Positions 26,048 to 33,431 of a DNA stretch of 43,859 nt are shown piece by piece. Every line of letters begins with the position of its first letter. Position 1 is the first letter of the stretch. Position numbers and translations under genes: made by a program. This DNA comes from CAZLKN01 sp964560135 (GTDB taxonomy: Bacteria > Actinomycetota > JAICYB01): the NCBI GenBank assembly GCA_964560135.1, contig CAZLKN010000026.1:1-43859 (forward strand). Reading direction: 5' to 3'. Under the pieces are notes generated by a model, which was given only the letters and a program-made list of their open reading frames with translations, was not told the DNA's origin and made no database searches.

Positions 26048-26944
26048 CTACGCCGACGGATCCGCTGCACGGGCCGTCCGTCCCTGCCCGAACCGGCGCT
26101 CGGGCCACCAGGGATGGAAGTCTGGCATGTCCGTGGAGACCTTCAACGGGAAGGCGGCCGGTCGCTTCTCGAGGAACGCGCTCACGCCCTCGTGCGCGTC
26201 GGGGGAGCGCCCCATCCAGTAGATCGCCTTGGAGTCGACCTCGTGGGCGTCCATCGGGTGGCCGGCGCCGAGCATCCGCCACAGCATCGCGCGGGTGAGG
26301 GCGACCGACACCGCCGAAGCGTTGTCCGCGATCTCGCGGGCGATGCCCCGGGCCACCTCCACCACCTCGCCCGCGGGGTGCAGACTGCGGACCAGGCCCG
26401 CCTCCAGCGCCTCGGGGGCCCGGAACACGCGCCCCGAGTAGCACCACTCGGCGGCCCGCGAGATGCCGACGATCCGCGGCAGGAACCACGTCGAGCACGC
26501 CTCGGGGACGATGCCCCGCCGGGAGAACACGAAACCGATCTTCGCGTCCTCCGCGGCTACCCGGACGTCCATCGGCAGCGTCATCGTGATCCCCACGCCC
26601 ACCGCGTGCCCGTTGAGCGCGCCGATCACCGGCTTGCGCATCTCGAAGATCCGCAGGGCGACCAGGCCCCCGCCGTCGCGGTGCTCGTCGATGTCCTGGG
26701 CTCCGCCGCGCTGCCGGTTGTCGAAGGTGCCGCCGCCGCCGGACAGGTCGGCGCCGGCGCAGAACGCCCGTCCGCGCCCGGTGACGATCACCGCGCGGAC
26801 GTCGTCGTCGCCGTCGGCGTGGTCGAGGGCGTCGACCATCTCCTCGCGCATCGTCGGGGTGAAGGCGTTCAGGGCGTCCGGGCGGTCCAAAGTGATGGTG
26901 GCGATGCCCTCCGAGACCCCGTAGGCGATCTGCTCGTAGCTCAC
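26048..26944 (-). CDS. Enoyl-CoA hydratase/isomerase (crotonase) family protein, copy 2
   Basis: 298 residues. Seen: ITLDRPDALNAFTPTMREEM, oxyanion motif GRAFCAGADLSGGG, KPVIGALNGHAVGVGITMTL (second oxyanion glycine), and FSRRGIVPEACSTWFLPRIV with a Glu at the usual hydratase catalytic site. An insert after the CAGAD motif (TFDNRQRGGAQDIDEHRDGG) and a C terminus ending FHPWWPERRFG are typical of a subgroup of actinobacterial crotonases. Longer than the usual 260. Start GTG with GAGGAGG 5 nt upstream. Substrate unknown. More canonical than copy 1 at 8236. Divergent from nadB. Confidence 0.9.
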   Translation of the reverse strand: MSYEQIAYGVSEGIATITLDRPDALNAFTPTMREEMVDALDHADGDDDVRAVIVTGRGRAFCAGADLSGGGGTFDNRQRGGAQDIDEHRDGGGLVALRIFEMRKPVIGALNGHAVGVGITMTLPMDVRVAAEDAKIGFVFSRRGIVPEACSTWFLPRIVGISRAAEWCYSGRVFRAPEALEAGLVRSLHPAGEVVEVARGIAREIADNASAVSVALTRAMLWRMLGAGHPMDAHEVDSKAIYWMGRSPDAHEGVSAFLEKRPAAFPLKVSTDMPDFHPWWPERRFGQGRTARAADPSA

Positions 26945-27029
26945 GTCGTCCTCCTCGTGAAGTGTCGCGACGGCACCACTGTAGGGAGGGGCTTGGCGCC
27001 CGCGGTACCCGAGCGGCGAAGATGCCCGC

Positions 27030-28529
27030 ATGACAGCCGAACGCCGCGTGGTCGACGCCCTCGTGATCGGCGGGGGTCTGGCGGGACTGTGGGCCGTCCT
27101 GCACCTCCCGCAGGACTGGCGGATCGCCGTCGTGGACAAGGGCCCGGGCGAGGACACGGGCTCCTCGCCGTGGGCGCAGGGCGGGATGGCCGTGGCCATC
27201 GGGGCGGACGACAGCCCGGCCCGGCACTCCGCCGACACGCTGCGGGCCGGTGCCGGCGCCTGCTCGCGCGCCGCGGTGGAGGTGCTCACCTCCGAGGGTC
27301 CCGCGGCTCTCGACGGGCTCGTGGAGGCCGGGTGCCGGTTCGACCGCACGGCCGACGGTTCGTTCGACCTGCACCGCGAGGGAGGGCAGTCGGTCGCCCG
27401 CTCCGTGCACGTGGCCGACGCCACCGGACGGGAGCTCATGCGGGCGGTGCTGGAGCGGGCGCGGACGCGGGCCGAGCGGATCCGGGGTTCGGCGGTGCGG
27501 CTCGAGGTCGCCCGCGGCCGGTGCGTGGGCGCGACGGTGGCCATGCCCGACGGGCCGACCACGGTGCTGGCGCGCAGCATCGTGCTCGCCACCGGCGGGT
27601 GCGGCGCCCTGTACGAGGCCACCACGAACCCCCCGGTGGCCACCGGCGACGCGGCGGCGCTCGCCTACGAGGCGGGGGCCGCCGTGGCCGACCTGGAGTT
27701 CGTCCAGTTCCATCCCACGGCTCTGGCCACGGAAGGGCATCGCCGGGTTCTGCTCACCGAGGCGCTGCGCGGCGACGGCGCGCATATCGTCGACGGCGAC
27801 GGGCACCGGTTCCTGCTCGACATCCACCCCGACGGCGAGCTCGGCCCCCGTGACGTCGTCGCGCGCGCGATCGCCGAGCGGGGAGGGGCGTTCCTCGACG
27901 CGGGTCCGATCGGTACCGGACGTCTGAAGGAACGCTTCCCCAACGTGTACGCCGCGGCCTTGGAGGCCGGCTTCGACCTCGCCGCCGGCCCGGTGCCGGT
28001 CGCACCGGCGGCACACTACTTCCTCGGGGGCGTGGCCACGGACCTCCACGGCCGGACAACGCTGGACGGGCTGTACGCGGTCGGGGAGTGCGCCGCCAGC
28101 GGTGTCCACGGAGCGAACCGCATGGCCGGCAACTCCCTCACCGAGGCCGTGGTGTTCGGGCGCCGCGCGGCGTCGGCGGCGGTCCGCGACGCCCACGACC
28201 CACCCCCGGCCGACCTCGACCTGCCGGCCCTGCCGGGCGCCGGGGTTGGAGCGGCGGGCGACGGCTGGTCGCGGCTGCGTCGGGCGATGTCCACGGGAGT
28301 GGGGCTGGCACGCACGGGGCAGTCGGTGACGGAGGCCGAAGCCGTCGTCGCGGAGATCGCCGAGGCCACACCGGATGCCTCGCTGCGCCTGGCGGCGGTG
28401 ACGGCCGGACTGATCTGCCGGGCCGCGGGCCTGCGCACCGAGAGTCGCGGGACGCACCTGCGTGCCGACTATCCCGTCCCACGCCCCCAATGGGAGGGGG
28501 TCCGGCTCGTGTTCCGGGCCCCCGCGTAG
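27030..28529 (+). CDS. nadB: L-aspartate oxidase
   Basis: 499-residue FAD flavoprotein of the succinate dehydrogenase/fumarate reductase family; oxidises L-aspartate to iminoaspartate, the first step of de novo NAD synthesis. Seen: Rossmann GGGLAGLWAVL, SSPWAQGGMAVAIG, EFVQFHPTALATEGHRRVLL, TEALRGDGAHIVD, GELGPRDVVARAI, PAAHYFLGGVATDLHGRTTL, and YAVGECAASGVHGANRMAGNSL. The SdhA covalent-FAD His motif is absent, as expected for NadB. nadA and nadC, its usual partners, are not next to it. GAAGAT lies 6 nt before the ATG and no ribosome binding site is seen. 6 bp from the convergent nfuA-like gene. Confidence 0.92.
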   Translation: MTAERRVVDALVIGGGLAGLWAVLHLPQDWRIAVVDKGPGEDTGSSPWAQGGMAVAIGADDSPARHSADTLRAGAGACSRAAVEVLTSEGPAALDGLVEAGCRFDRTADGSFDLHREGGQSVARSVHVADATGRELMRAVLERARTRAERIRGSAVRLEVARGRCVGATVAMPDGPTTVLARSIVLATGGCGALYEATTNPPVATGDAAALAYEAGAAVADLEFVQFHPTALATEGHRRVLLTEALRGDGAHIVDGDGHRFLLDIHPDGELGPRDVVARAIAERGGAFLDAGPIGTGRLKERFPNVYAAALEAGFDLAAGPVPVAPAAHYFLGGVATDLHGRTTLDGLYAVGECAASGVHGANRMAGNSLTEAVVFGRRAASAAVRDAHDPPPADLDLPALPGAGVGAAGDGWSRLRRAMSTGVGLARTGQSVTEAEAVVAEIAEATPDASLRLAAVTAGLICRAAGLRTESRGTHLRADYPVPRPQWEGVRLVFRAPA

Positions 28530-28535
28530 CGGACG

Positions 28536-29171
28536 CTACTTCTTGGCGGGCTCGAAGTACGGGTTCTCGCCCGAGTCGTGGTCGGTGACGTCGACGACCT
28601 GGGTGATCTCGGGGATCGCGTCCCGCAGCGCAACCTCGATGCCCTGGCTGAGGGTGACCTTCGCCATCCCGCAGCCCTGGCAGCCACCGGACAGCCGCAG
28701 GATCGCCTTGTCGTCCTCGACGGCCACGAGGTCGGCCCGGCCCCCGTGGGAGGCGATGGAGGGGTTGATCACGGCCTCGAGGACCTGCTGGACGCGCTCC
28801 TCCAGGGTGCCGGTGAGCTGCGAGGGATCCATCGACTTCCCCACCGCCGGGGAGGGGCTGTTCGGGTTGTCCACGACCCAGCCCGGGTTGAGCAGGTTCT
28901 TCGACAGGTCGAGTGTCGCGCCCCGCAGTGCGTCGACGCTCCCCTCGGGGACCACGACCTTGAGGTCGCCCTCCTGCTGGACGACGTCGCCCGGCCGTGC
29001 TGTGTCGTCGAGGTCGAAGTACAGGTCGTAGCCGTACTCGAACCCCTGGGACTCGGTGACCTCGAGGAACAGGGCCAGACGGTCGGCGTCCGGCTCCTCG
29101 GCCTTCACCGCAACCGCCTTGTTGCGGGCACGTTCGGTCACGGTCACGATCTTGTCGTTCTGGCTGGTCAT
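28536..29171 (-). CDS. NfuA-like iron-sulfur cluster carrier (A-type-like domain plus NifU C-terminal domain)
   Basis: 211 residues. The N-terminal half (VTVTERARNKAVAVKAEEPD, GFEYGYDLYFDLDD, DLKVVVPEGSVDALRGATLD) is an IscA/A-type fold lacking its Cys, as in NfuA. The C-terminal half is a NifU-like domain: VQQVLEAVINPSIASHGG then LRLSGGCQGCGMAKVTLSQG, with Cys164 and Cys167 binding a shared 4Fe-4S cluster. NfuA delivers Fe-S clusters to enzymes; possible clients nearby include the radical SAM protein and SdhB. ATG 29171 with GGGAG upstream; TATCAT at 29230-29235 on this strand is a good -10 box. Divergent from the ATP-grasp/radical SAM genes. Confidence 0.88.
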   Translation of the reverse strand: MTSQNDKIVTVTERARNKAVAVKAEEPDADRLALFLEVTESQGFEYGYDLYFDLDDTARPGDVVQQEGDLKVVVPEGSVDALRGATLDLSKNLLNPGWVVDNPNSPSPAVGKSMDPSQLTGTLEERVQQVLEAVINPSIASHGGRADLVAVEDDKAILRLSGGCQGCGMAKVTLSQGIEVALRDAIPEITQVVDVTDHDSGENPYFEPAKK

Positions 29172-29229
29172 GGGGGTGCTCCCACCTGCTCGCGGACACG
29201 GCGCCCACGCGGACGCTCTCGCACCATCC

Positions 29230-29235
29230 ATGATA
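29230..29235 (-). promoter_or_regulatory. Candidate -10 element (TATCAT) for the nfuA-like gene
   Basis: TATCAT on the minus strand lies about 58 bp before the nfuA-like start, in the 69-bp divergent gap. No clear -35 partner identified. Confidence 0.35.
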
Positions 29236-29240
29236 GCGGC

Positions 29241-30458
29241 ATGTCGCGAGTGCTTCTGGTCCTGCCGTCCAACACCTACCGGGCGCCCGATTTCCTGGAC
29301 GCCGCCCGGCGGCTGGGGGCCGAGGTGGTGATCGCCTCCGAGCAGGCCCAGACCCTGCAGCGTGAGATGGGGGACCGGGCTCTGGTGATCGACCTGGAGC
29401 ACCCCGAGGCGGCCGCGTCCGCGATCGTGGAGCGGGCGTCCCGGTACCCGTTGGACGCCATGGTCGCGGTGGACGAGCAGGGGGTGATCCCGGTGGCGCT
29501 GGCCGCCGAGCGGCTCGGCCTGCCCCACAACCCCCCCGAGGCGGTGCGCCGTACGCGGGACAAGGCGGCCATGCGCGCGGCCATGGCTGCCACGGGTATG
29601 GCCCAGCCCGAGGTGCGGCTCGCCCGCCCGGGCAGCGATGTCGCCGCCCTGGCCCGTGAGGTCGGCCTGCCGTGCGTGGTGAAGGCGCCGTCGCTGTCGG
29701 CCAGCCGCGGCGTGATCCGCGCCGACGACGCGTCCGCGGCCGCCGACGCCGCGGATCGGGTGCGGCGGATCATGAGCGACGCCGGCCTCGACGCCGGCGC
29801 GCCGGTGATCGTGGAGACCTACGTCCCGGGGGTCGAGGTAGCCGTGGAGGGCCTGCTCCGGGACGGGGACCTCGAGACGCTCGCCGTCTTCGACAAGCCG
29901 GATCCCCTCGAGGGGCCGTACTTCGAGGAGACCATCTACGTCACGCCGTCGCGGCTCACCTCCGGCACGCAGGAGCGAGTGGCCGCCGAGGTGCGGCGGG
30001 CCGTGTCCGCCGTGGGACTGCGGGAGGGCCCCGTCCACGCCGAGCTGCGGATCGGCTCCGAGCAGCTGTGGGTGCTGGAGCTGGCCGGTCGCTCGATCGG
30101 GGGCCTGTGCTCCCGCACCCTCACCTTCGGTCTCGGGGTGAGCCTCGAGGAGCTCATCCTGCGCCACGCCCTCGGACGTCCCGTCGGACGGCTGTTGCGG
30201 GGCCTCGAGGCGGCCGGCGTGATGATGCTGCCCATCCCCGCCTCCGGGGTCCTGCGGGCGGTCGGGGGCCGCGAGGAGGCCTTGGCCGTCCCGGGCATCG
30301 TAGGCCTGGACGTCACCGCAACCGTCGGGCAGCCCATCCGGTCCTACCCCGAGGCGGACCGCTACCTGGGGTTCCTGTTCGCCCGGGGCGCGAGCCCGGA
30401 CGAGGTCGAGGCGGCCCTGCGGGAGGGTCACCGCCGCCTGGACGTCGTGATCGAGTAG
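29241..30458 (+). CDS. ATP-grasp domain enzyme, carboxylate-amine ligase type, linked to a radical SAM selenoprotein
   Basis: 405 residues. N-terminal Rossmann-like pre-domain (MSRVLLVLPSNTYRAPDFLD), then an ATP-grasp fold as in PurK, carbamoyl-phosphate synthase and L-amino-acid ligases: RRTRDKAAMRAAMAATGMAQ, PCVVKAPSLSASRGVIRADD, VIVETYVPGVEVAVEGLLRD, and the metal/ATP loop HAELRIGSEQLWVLELAGRS. Such enzymes couple ATP cleavage to acyl-phosphate formation and ligation of a carboxylate to an amine or thiol; the C-terminal part (about 300-405) resembles those of L-amino-acid ligases. It is the first gene of a probable three-gene unit with the radical SAM protein (54 bp away) and DUF169. No ribosome binding site before the ATG. 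Substrate unknown. Confidence 0.85.
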   Translation: MSRVLLVLPSNTYRAPDFLDAARRLGAEVVIASEQAQTLQREMGDRALVIDLEHPEAAASAIVERASRYPLDAMVAVDEQGVIPVALAAERLGLPHNPPEAVRRTRDKAAMRAAMAATGMAQPEVRLARPGSDVAALAREVGLPCVVKAPSLSASRGVIRADDASAAADAADRVRRIMSDAGLDAGAPVIVETYVPGVEVAVEGLLRDGDLETLAVFDKPDPLEGPYFEETIYVTPSRLTSGTQERVAAEVRRAVSAVGLREGPVHAELRIGSEQLWVLELAGRSIGGLCSRTLTFGLGVSLEELILRHALGRPVGRLLRGLEAAGVMMLPIPASGVLRAVGGREEALAVPGIVGLDVTATVGQPIRSYPEADRYLGFLFARGASPDEVEAALREGHRRLDVVIE

Positions 30459-30474
30459 GCGCTGCGCGGCCGGC

Positions 30475-30506
30475 CGGTCACATCTCGCGTGACCGCGGTA
30501 TAGGTT
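30475..30506 (+). promoter_or_regulatory. Internal promoter overlapped by a perfect 7-7-7 inverted repeat
   Basis: CGGTCAC-N7-GTGACCG (30475-30495) is a perfect inverted repeat. It overlaps a possible -35 (GTCACA, 30477-30482) and the spacer of a -10-like TAGGTT (30501-30506) that ends 6 nt before the radical SAM ATG. This layout suggests an operator-controlled, leaderless promoter for the selenoprotein gene. The repeat could instead act as a hairpin in a read-through transcript from the ATP-grasp gene. Confidence 0.45.
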
Positions 30507-30512
30507 GGGGCC

Positions 30513-31910
30513 ATGCGTGTTTTGCTCGTGTCCACCTATGAGATGGGCCATCAACCGGTGCACCTGGCGGCCCCCGCGGCCGCTCTGGGGAACGCCGGGC
30601 ACGAGGTGACGACCGTGGACCTGGCGGTCGACCGGCTCGATCCGGCGCTCCTCGACAGCGTCGACGTCGTCGCGTTCTCCGTCCCCATGCACACCGCGAT
30701 GCGCCTGGCGATGCGCGGTGCGGAGGCGGTCCGGGCGCGCCGGAGCGACCTGCCGGTCTGCTTCTACGGCCTCTACGCGACCGTGAGCCGTGACCGGACG
30801 CTCGGCCCCCTCGCCGACCGGCTGATCGCCGGCGAGTACGTTTCCGAGCTCGTGGCATGGGTGGACGACCTCCAGCGGGGGGCCCGCAGCAGCTCGGCCA
30901 CGGTGAACCTCGACCGGGCCCCCGCCCGCCTTCCGGTGCGCGCCGGCCTTCCACCGCTCGAGCGATACGCCCGTCTCGAGGTGGCCGGAGAGCAGCGGCT
31001 CGCCGGCTACGTCGAGGCGTCCCACGGCTGCTCGTACCGGTGCCGGCACTGCCCGGTCCCCGCCGTCTACGACGGCCGGACCCGGAAGGTCCCCGCGGAC
31101 GTCGTCCTCGCCGACGTCGACCGACTGGTGTCGATGGGGGCCCGGCACATCACGTTCGGCGACCCCGATTTCCTGAACCGCTGGCGGCACGCCCTGGAGG
31201 TGGTGCATGGGCTGCACGCCGCGCATCCGGAGGTGACCTACGACATCACCACCAAGGTCGAGCACGTGCTGCGCTACCAGGAGCTGTGGCCGGAGTTCGC
31301 CGCCACCGGCTGCCTGTTCGCCGTGTCGGCGTTCGAGATCCTCAACGACGACATCCTCGGCTACCTCGAGAAGGGCCACACCGCCGCCGAGGCCGGCCGT
31401 GCGGTCGAGATCCTGCGCTCCCACGGCATCGAAGTGCGACCGTCCTGGCTCCCGTTCATGCCGTGGACCACGGTGGAGGACGTCCACACGATCCTCGACT
31501 TCGTCGTCCGGCACGACCTCGTCTCCAACGTGGATCCCGTGCAGTACACGATCAGGCTCCTGATCCCCGAAGGGTCGCTGCTTCTGGACCTCCCGGAGAT
31601 CCTGCCCTACCTCGGCCCCTACGACGACGAGCGCCTGACCTACACCTGGCGCCCGGCCGACCCCCGGACCGGAGAGCTCCAGCAGGAGCTGTCGGCGCTG
31701 GTGGAGCGCCGAACCGGTGAGGGGGTCGGGTTGTTCGATACGTTCATGGACGTCAGGGAGGCCGTCCACCGGGCGGCGGGCATCCGGGGCGACCTCGCTC
31801 TCGTCACCGGGTCACGCGAGGGGAGGCCGCGGCTCACCGAGCCGTGGTTCTGTTGAGCGGAACCGACCGAGGGCCAGTTCGGCTCTCTCGAGGCACCGGA
31901 GGACTCATGA
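30513..31910 (+). CDS. Radical SAM selenoprotein with C-U-A-E-P tail (UGA at 31854 read as selenocysteine)
   Basis: A standard reading stops at UGA 31854-31856 after 447 residues. I annotate read-through to TGA 31908-31910, giving 465 residues. Residues 1-120 are a B12-binding-like Rossmann domain (MRVLLVSTYEMGHQPVHLAA) without D-x-H-x-x-G. The radical SAM core begins at YVEASHGCSYRCRHC; Cys173, Cys177 and Cys180 (CxxxCxxC) bind the 4Fe-4S cluster. It continues ARHITFGDPDFLNRW and VRPSWLPFMPWTTVED. The C terminus reads PWFC-UGA-AEPTEGQFGS. The C-[U/C]-A-E-P tail is one I recall as defining an annotated radical SAM (seleno)protein family of unknown function. Support: the tail, a hairpin after the UGA, and an ATGA overlap of the extended frame with DUF169. 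Sec synthesis genes (selA, selB, selC, selD) are not in the window. Reaction unknown. Confidence 0.88.
31854..31898 (+). promoter_or_regulatory. Candidate bacterial SECIS element
   Basis: UGA at 31854-31856 is followed by a 7-bp apical stem GAGGGCC (31869-31875) / GGCTCTC (31881-31887), which includes one G-U pair, closing a 5-nt loop AGTTC. The loop starts 19 nt after the UGA and has G at its second position, in line with the known bacterial SECIS rules (loop 16-37 nt from UGA, G among its first two bases). A 3-bp outer stem (31858-31860 with 31896-31898) is possible. Confidence 0.72.
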
Positions 31911-32629
31911 GTGACAACGGCTGGCGTCATCTCGCGATCGACCTCGTGCGTCTCCTGGAGCTCGACGCTCCGCCGGTCGCCATCGCCTTCACCGACCAGG
32001 CCCCCGAGGGCGTCCCGGCCTTCGACGCACCGATGCCCGAGCCGACCCCCGACGGCCGGACGGGACGCGCCCCCGCGAGCTGCGTGTTCTGGATGCACGC
32101 CGCCGAGGGAGCCTTCACGACCGCGCCGGAGGACCACGGCAACTGCTCGGTGGGTGCCCTCACCCACGGACTGCTCGGGCTCGAGGAGGCCGCCGGTCGC
32201 GCCGACGTCGCCGAGCTCGTCAACACGGGATGGGTGTCCGAGGAGGTCTTCCCGGAGATCCCGACGGTGTCCGAGCGGCCGGGAGCGATCACCTACGCGC
32301 CGCTGATCGACACGCCCGTGGATCCCGATGTGGTGCTGCTGCGGGTCAACGGGAAGCAGCTCATGGAGATCCAGGACGCGATCCCCGACATGCGGATCGG
32401 GGGAAAGCCCCAGTGTCACATCGTCCCGGCGGCCGTCGAGGACGGAGCCGTGGCCGCGAGCATCGGCTGTGCCCTGAGCCGGGTGCGCACCGGCATGGCG
32501 CCGTCGGAGCTCACCTGCACGATCCCCGCCCCCCGCCTGGCGGAGGTCGTGGACAGGCTCCGCTCCGCCCTGGAGACCGACGACTCGGTGCGCTCCTACG
32601 CCGCCGAGGACAAGGCGCGCTTCGGCTGA
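31907..32629 (+). CDS. DUF169 family protein, coupled to the radical SAM selenoprotein
   Basis: 240 residues of the DUF169 (COG2043) family, uncharacterised proteins found in archaea and bacteria, some near metal- or cofactor-related genes. Seen: LLELDAPPVAIAFTDQAPEG, the conserved start; ASCVFWMHAAEG with Cys59; HGNCSVGALTHGLLGL with Cys80; LRVNGKQLMEIQDAI; KPQCHIVPAAVEDGAVAASI and GCALSRVRTGM; and LTCTIPAPRLAEVVDRL. Several Cys are conserved and could bind a metal or Fe-S cluster (inference). ATG 31907 overlaps the stop of the selenocysteine-extended radical SAM frame as ATGA, which indicates translational coupling. Ends 7 bp before the convergent SURF1 gene. Function unknown. Confidence 0.85.
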   Translation: MSDNGWRHLAIDLVRLLELDAPPVAIAFTDQAPEGVPAFDAPMPEPTPDGRTGRAPASCVFWMHAAEGAFTTAPEDHGNCSVGALTHGLLGLEEAAGRADVAELVNTGWVSEEVFPEIPTVSERPGAITYAPLIDTPVDPDVVLLRVNGKQLMEIQDAIPDMRIGGKPQCHIVPAAVEDGAVAASIGCALSRVRTGMAPSELTCTIPAPRLAEVVDRLRSALETDDSVRSYAAEDKARFG

Positions 32630-32636
32630 TCCGCCC

Positions 32637-33368
32637 TCAGGCCGGCCGTTTGCGCGCGGTCTGGCGGAGGATCGCGCCGTAGACGACCAGCGCCACGCCG
32701 GCGAACAGGAACCACTGCACCGCGTAGGCGACATGTGGGCCAGACTCGAGCTCGGGGAGTTCGGCCGGCAGCGGCAGCTCACCCGACGGCGGATCCTGCT
32801 CCGTGAGGAGCAGGTAGGCGGGAGCGAGGTCGTGGGGCATGCGCTCGTCGAGCAGCACGAGATCGACACGCGCCACGGACCGGACCGGACCCGGGGGTGG
32901 CGCCGAGGCGCCGAAGCGCGGGGCCTGCTGGGAGGGCAGCAGGATGCCACGTACCGTCACCGTTCCCGGGAGCGCCGGCGGGCGCCGGTCCGGGTCGTCG
33001 TAGGGGATCCATCCACGGTCGACGAGGACGGTGTCGCCGCGCTCGGTCTCCAGCGGCGTGAGCACGTGGTGGCCCGTCCGTCCCCGGTGGGTACGGCCCA
33101 CGAGCAGCACCTCGTGGTCGGGGTCGTAGGTGCCGGTGGCCTCGGTGCGCCGGTAGGCGAGCTCGTCGGGACGGTGCTCGATGAGCACCTGCTCGAGCGG
33201 CCGCTCGGGGGCCCGGGTGCGCTCGGTCACCAGCGCGTTGAAGGCCTGCCGCTCGTCATGGCGGCGGAGCTGCCAGAAACCGAGCGAAACACAGACGGCG
33301 GCGATCGCGAGCACCACGACGTGGGCGACGAGCCATCGGGGGGCGAGCGCGAACCGGAGCATCCGCAT
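32637..33368 (-). CDS. SURF1 family cytochrome c oxidase assembly protein
   Basis: 243-residue inner-membrane protein. SURF1 helps insert heme a or assemble the terminal oxidase. Two transmembrane helices flank a periplasmic domain: helix 1 about 12-30 (WLVAHVVVLAIAAVCVSLGF, then WQLRRHDERQ, the family F-W-Q-L-x-R motif) and helix 2 about 213-233 (YAVQWFLFAGVALVVYGAIL). Between: VLLVGRTHRGRTGHHVLTPL and VLVDRGWIPYDD (the family V-x-R-G-W signature). ATG 33368 is the first start; a second ATG at 33362 is 8 nt after a TAGGCT element (33371-33376), so the leaderless start MLRFALAPR may be the real one. No oxidase genes nearby. Confidence 0.9.
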   Translation of the reverse strand: MRMLRFALAPRWLVAHVVVLAIAAVCVSLGFWQLRRHDERQAFNALVTERTRAPERPLEQVLIEHRPDELAYRRTEATGTYDPDHEVLLVGRTHRGRTGHHVLTPLETERGDTVLVDRGWIPYDDPDRRPPALPGTVTVRGILLPSQQAPRFGASAPPPGPVRSVARVDLVLLDERMPHDLAPAYLLLTEQDPPSGELPLPAELPELESGPHVAYAVQWFLFAGVALVVYGAILRQTARKRPA

Positions 33369-33370
33369 CG

Positions 33371-33376
33371 AGCCTA
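33371..33376 (-). promoter_or_regulatory. Candidate -10 element (TAGGCT) for the SURF1 gene
   Basis: TAGGCT preceded by CCGG on the minus strand; it ends 2 nt before ATG 33368 and 8 nt before ATG 33362, which favours the second ATG. Confidence 0.38.
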
Positions 33377-33431
33377 CCGGGCCGCGCGGGCATTTGTGCC
33401 TCGGCGCACATTCAGGTATCCCGTAGCAACC

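Noticed and set aside
25710..28490. 926-residue minus-strand ORF
   Set aside because: It joins clpS to antisense of the crotonase and nadB genes; only clpS (25710-26006) is supported.
28536..31769. 1077-residue minus-strand ORF
   Set aside because: Only the last 211 residues (NfuA-like) match a family; the rest is antisense of the ATP-grasp and radical SAM genes.
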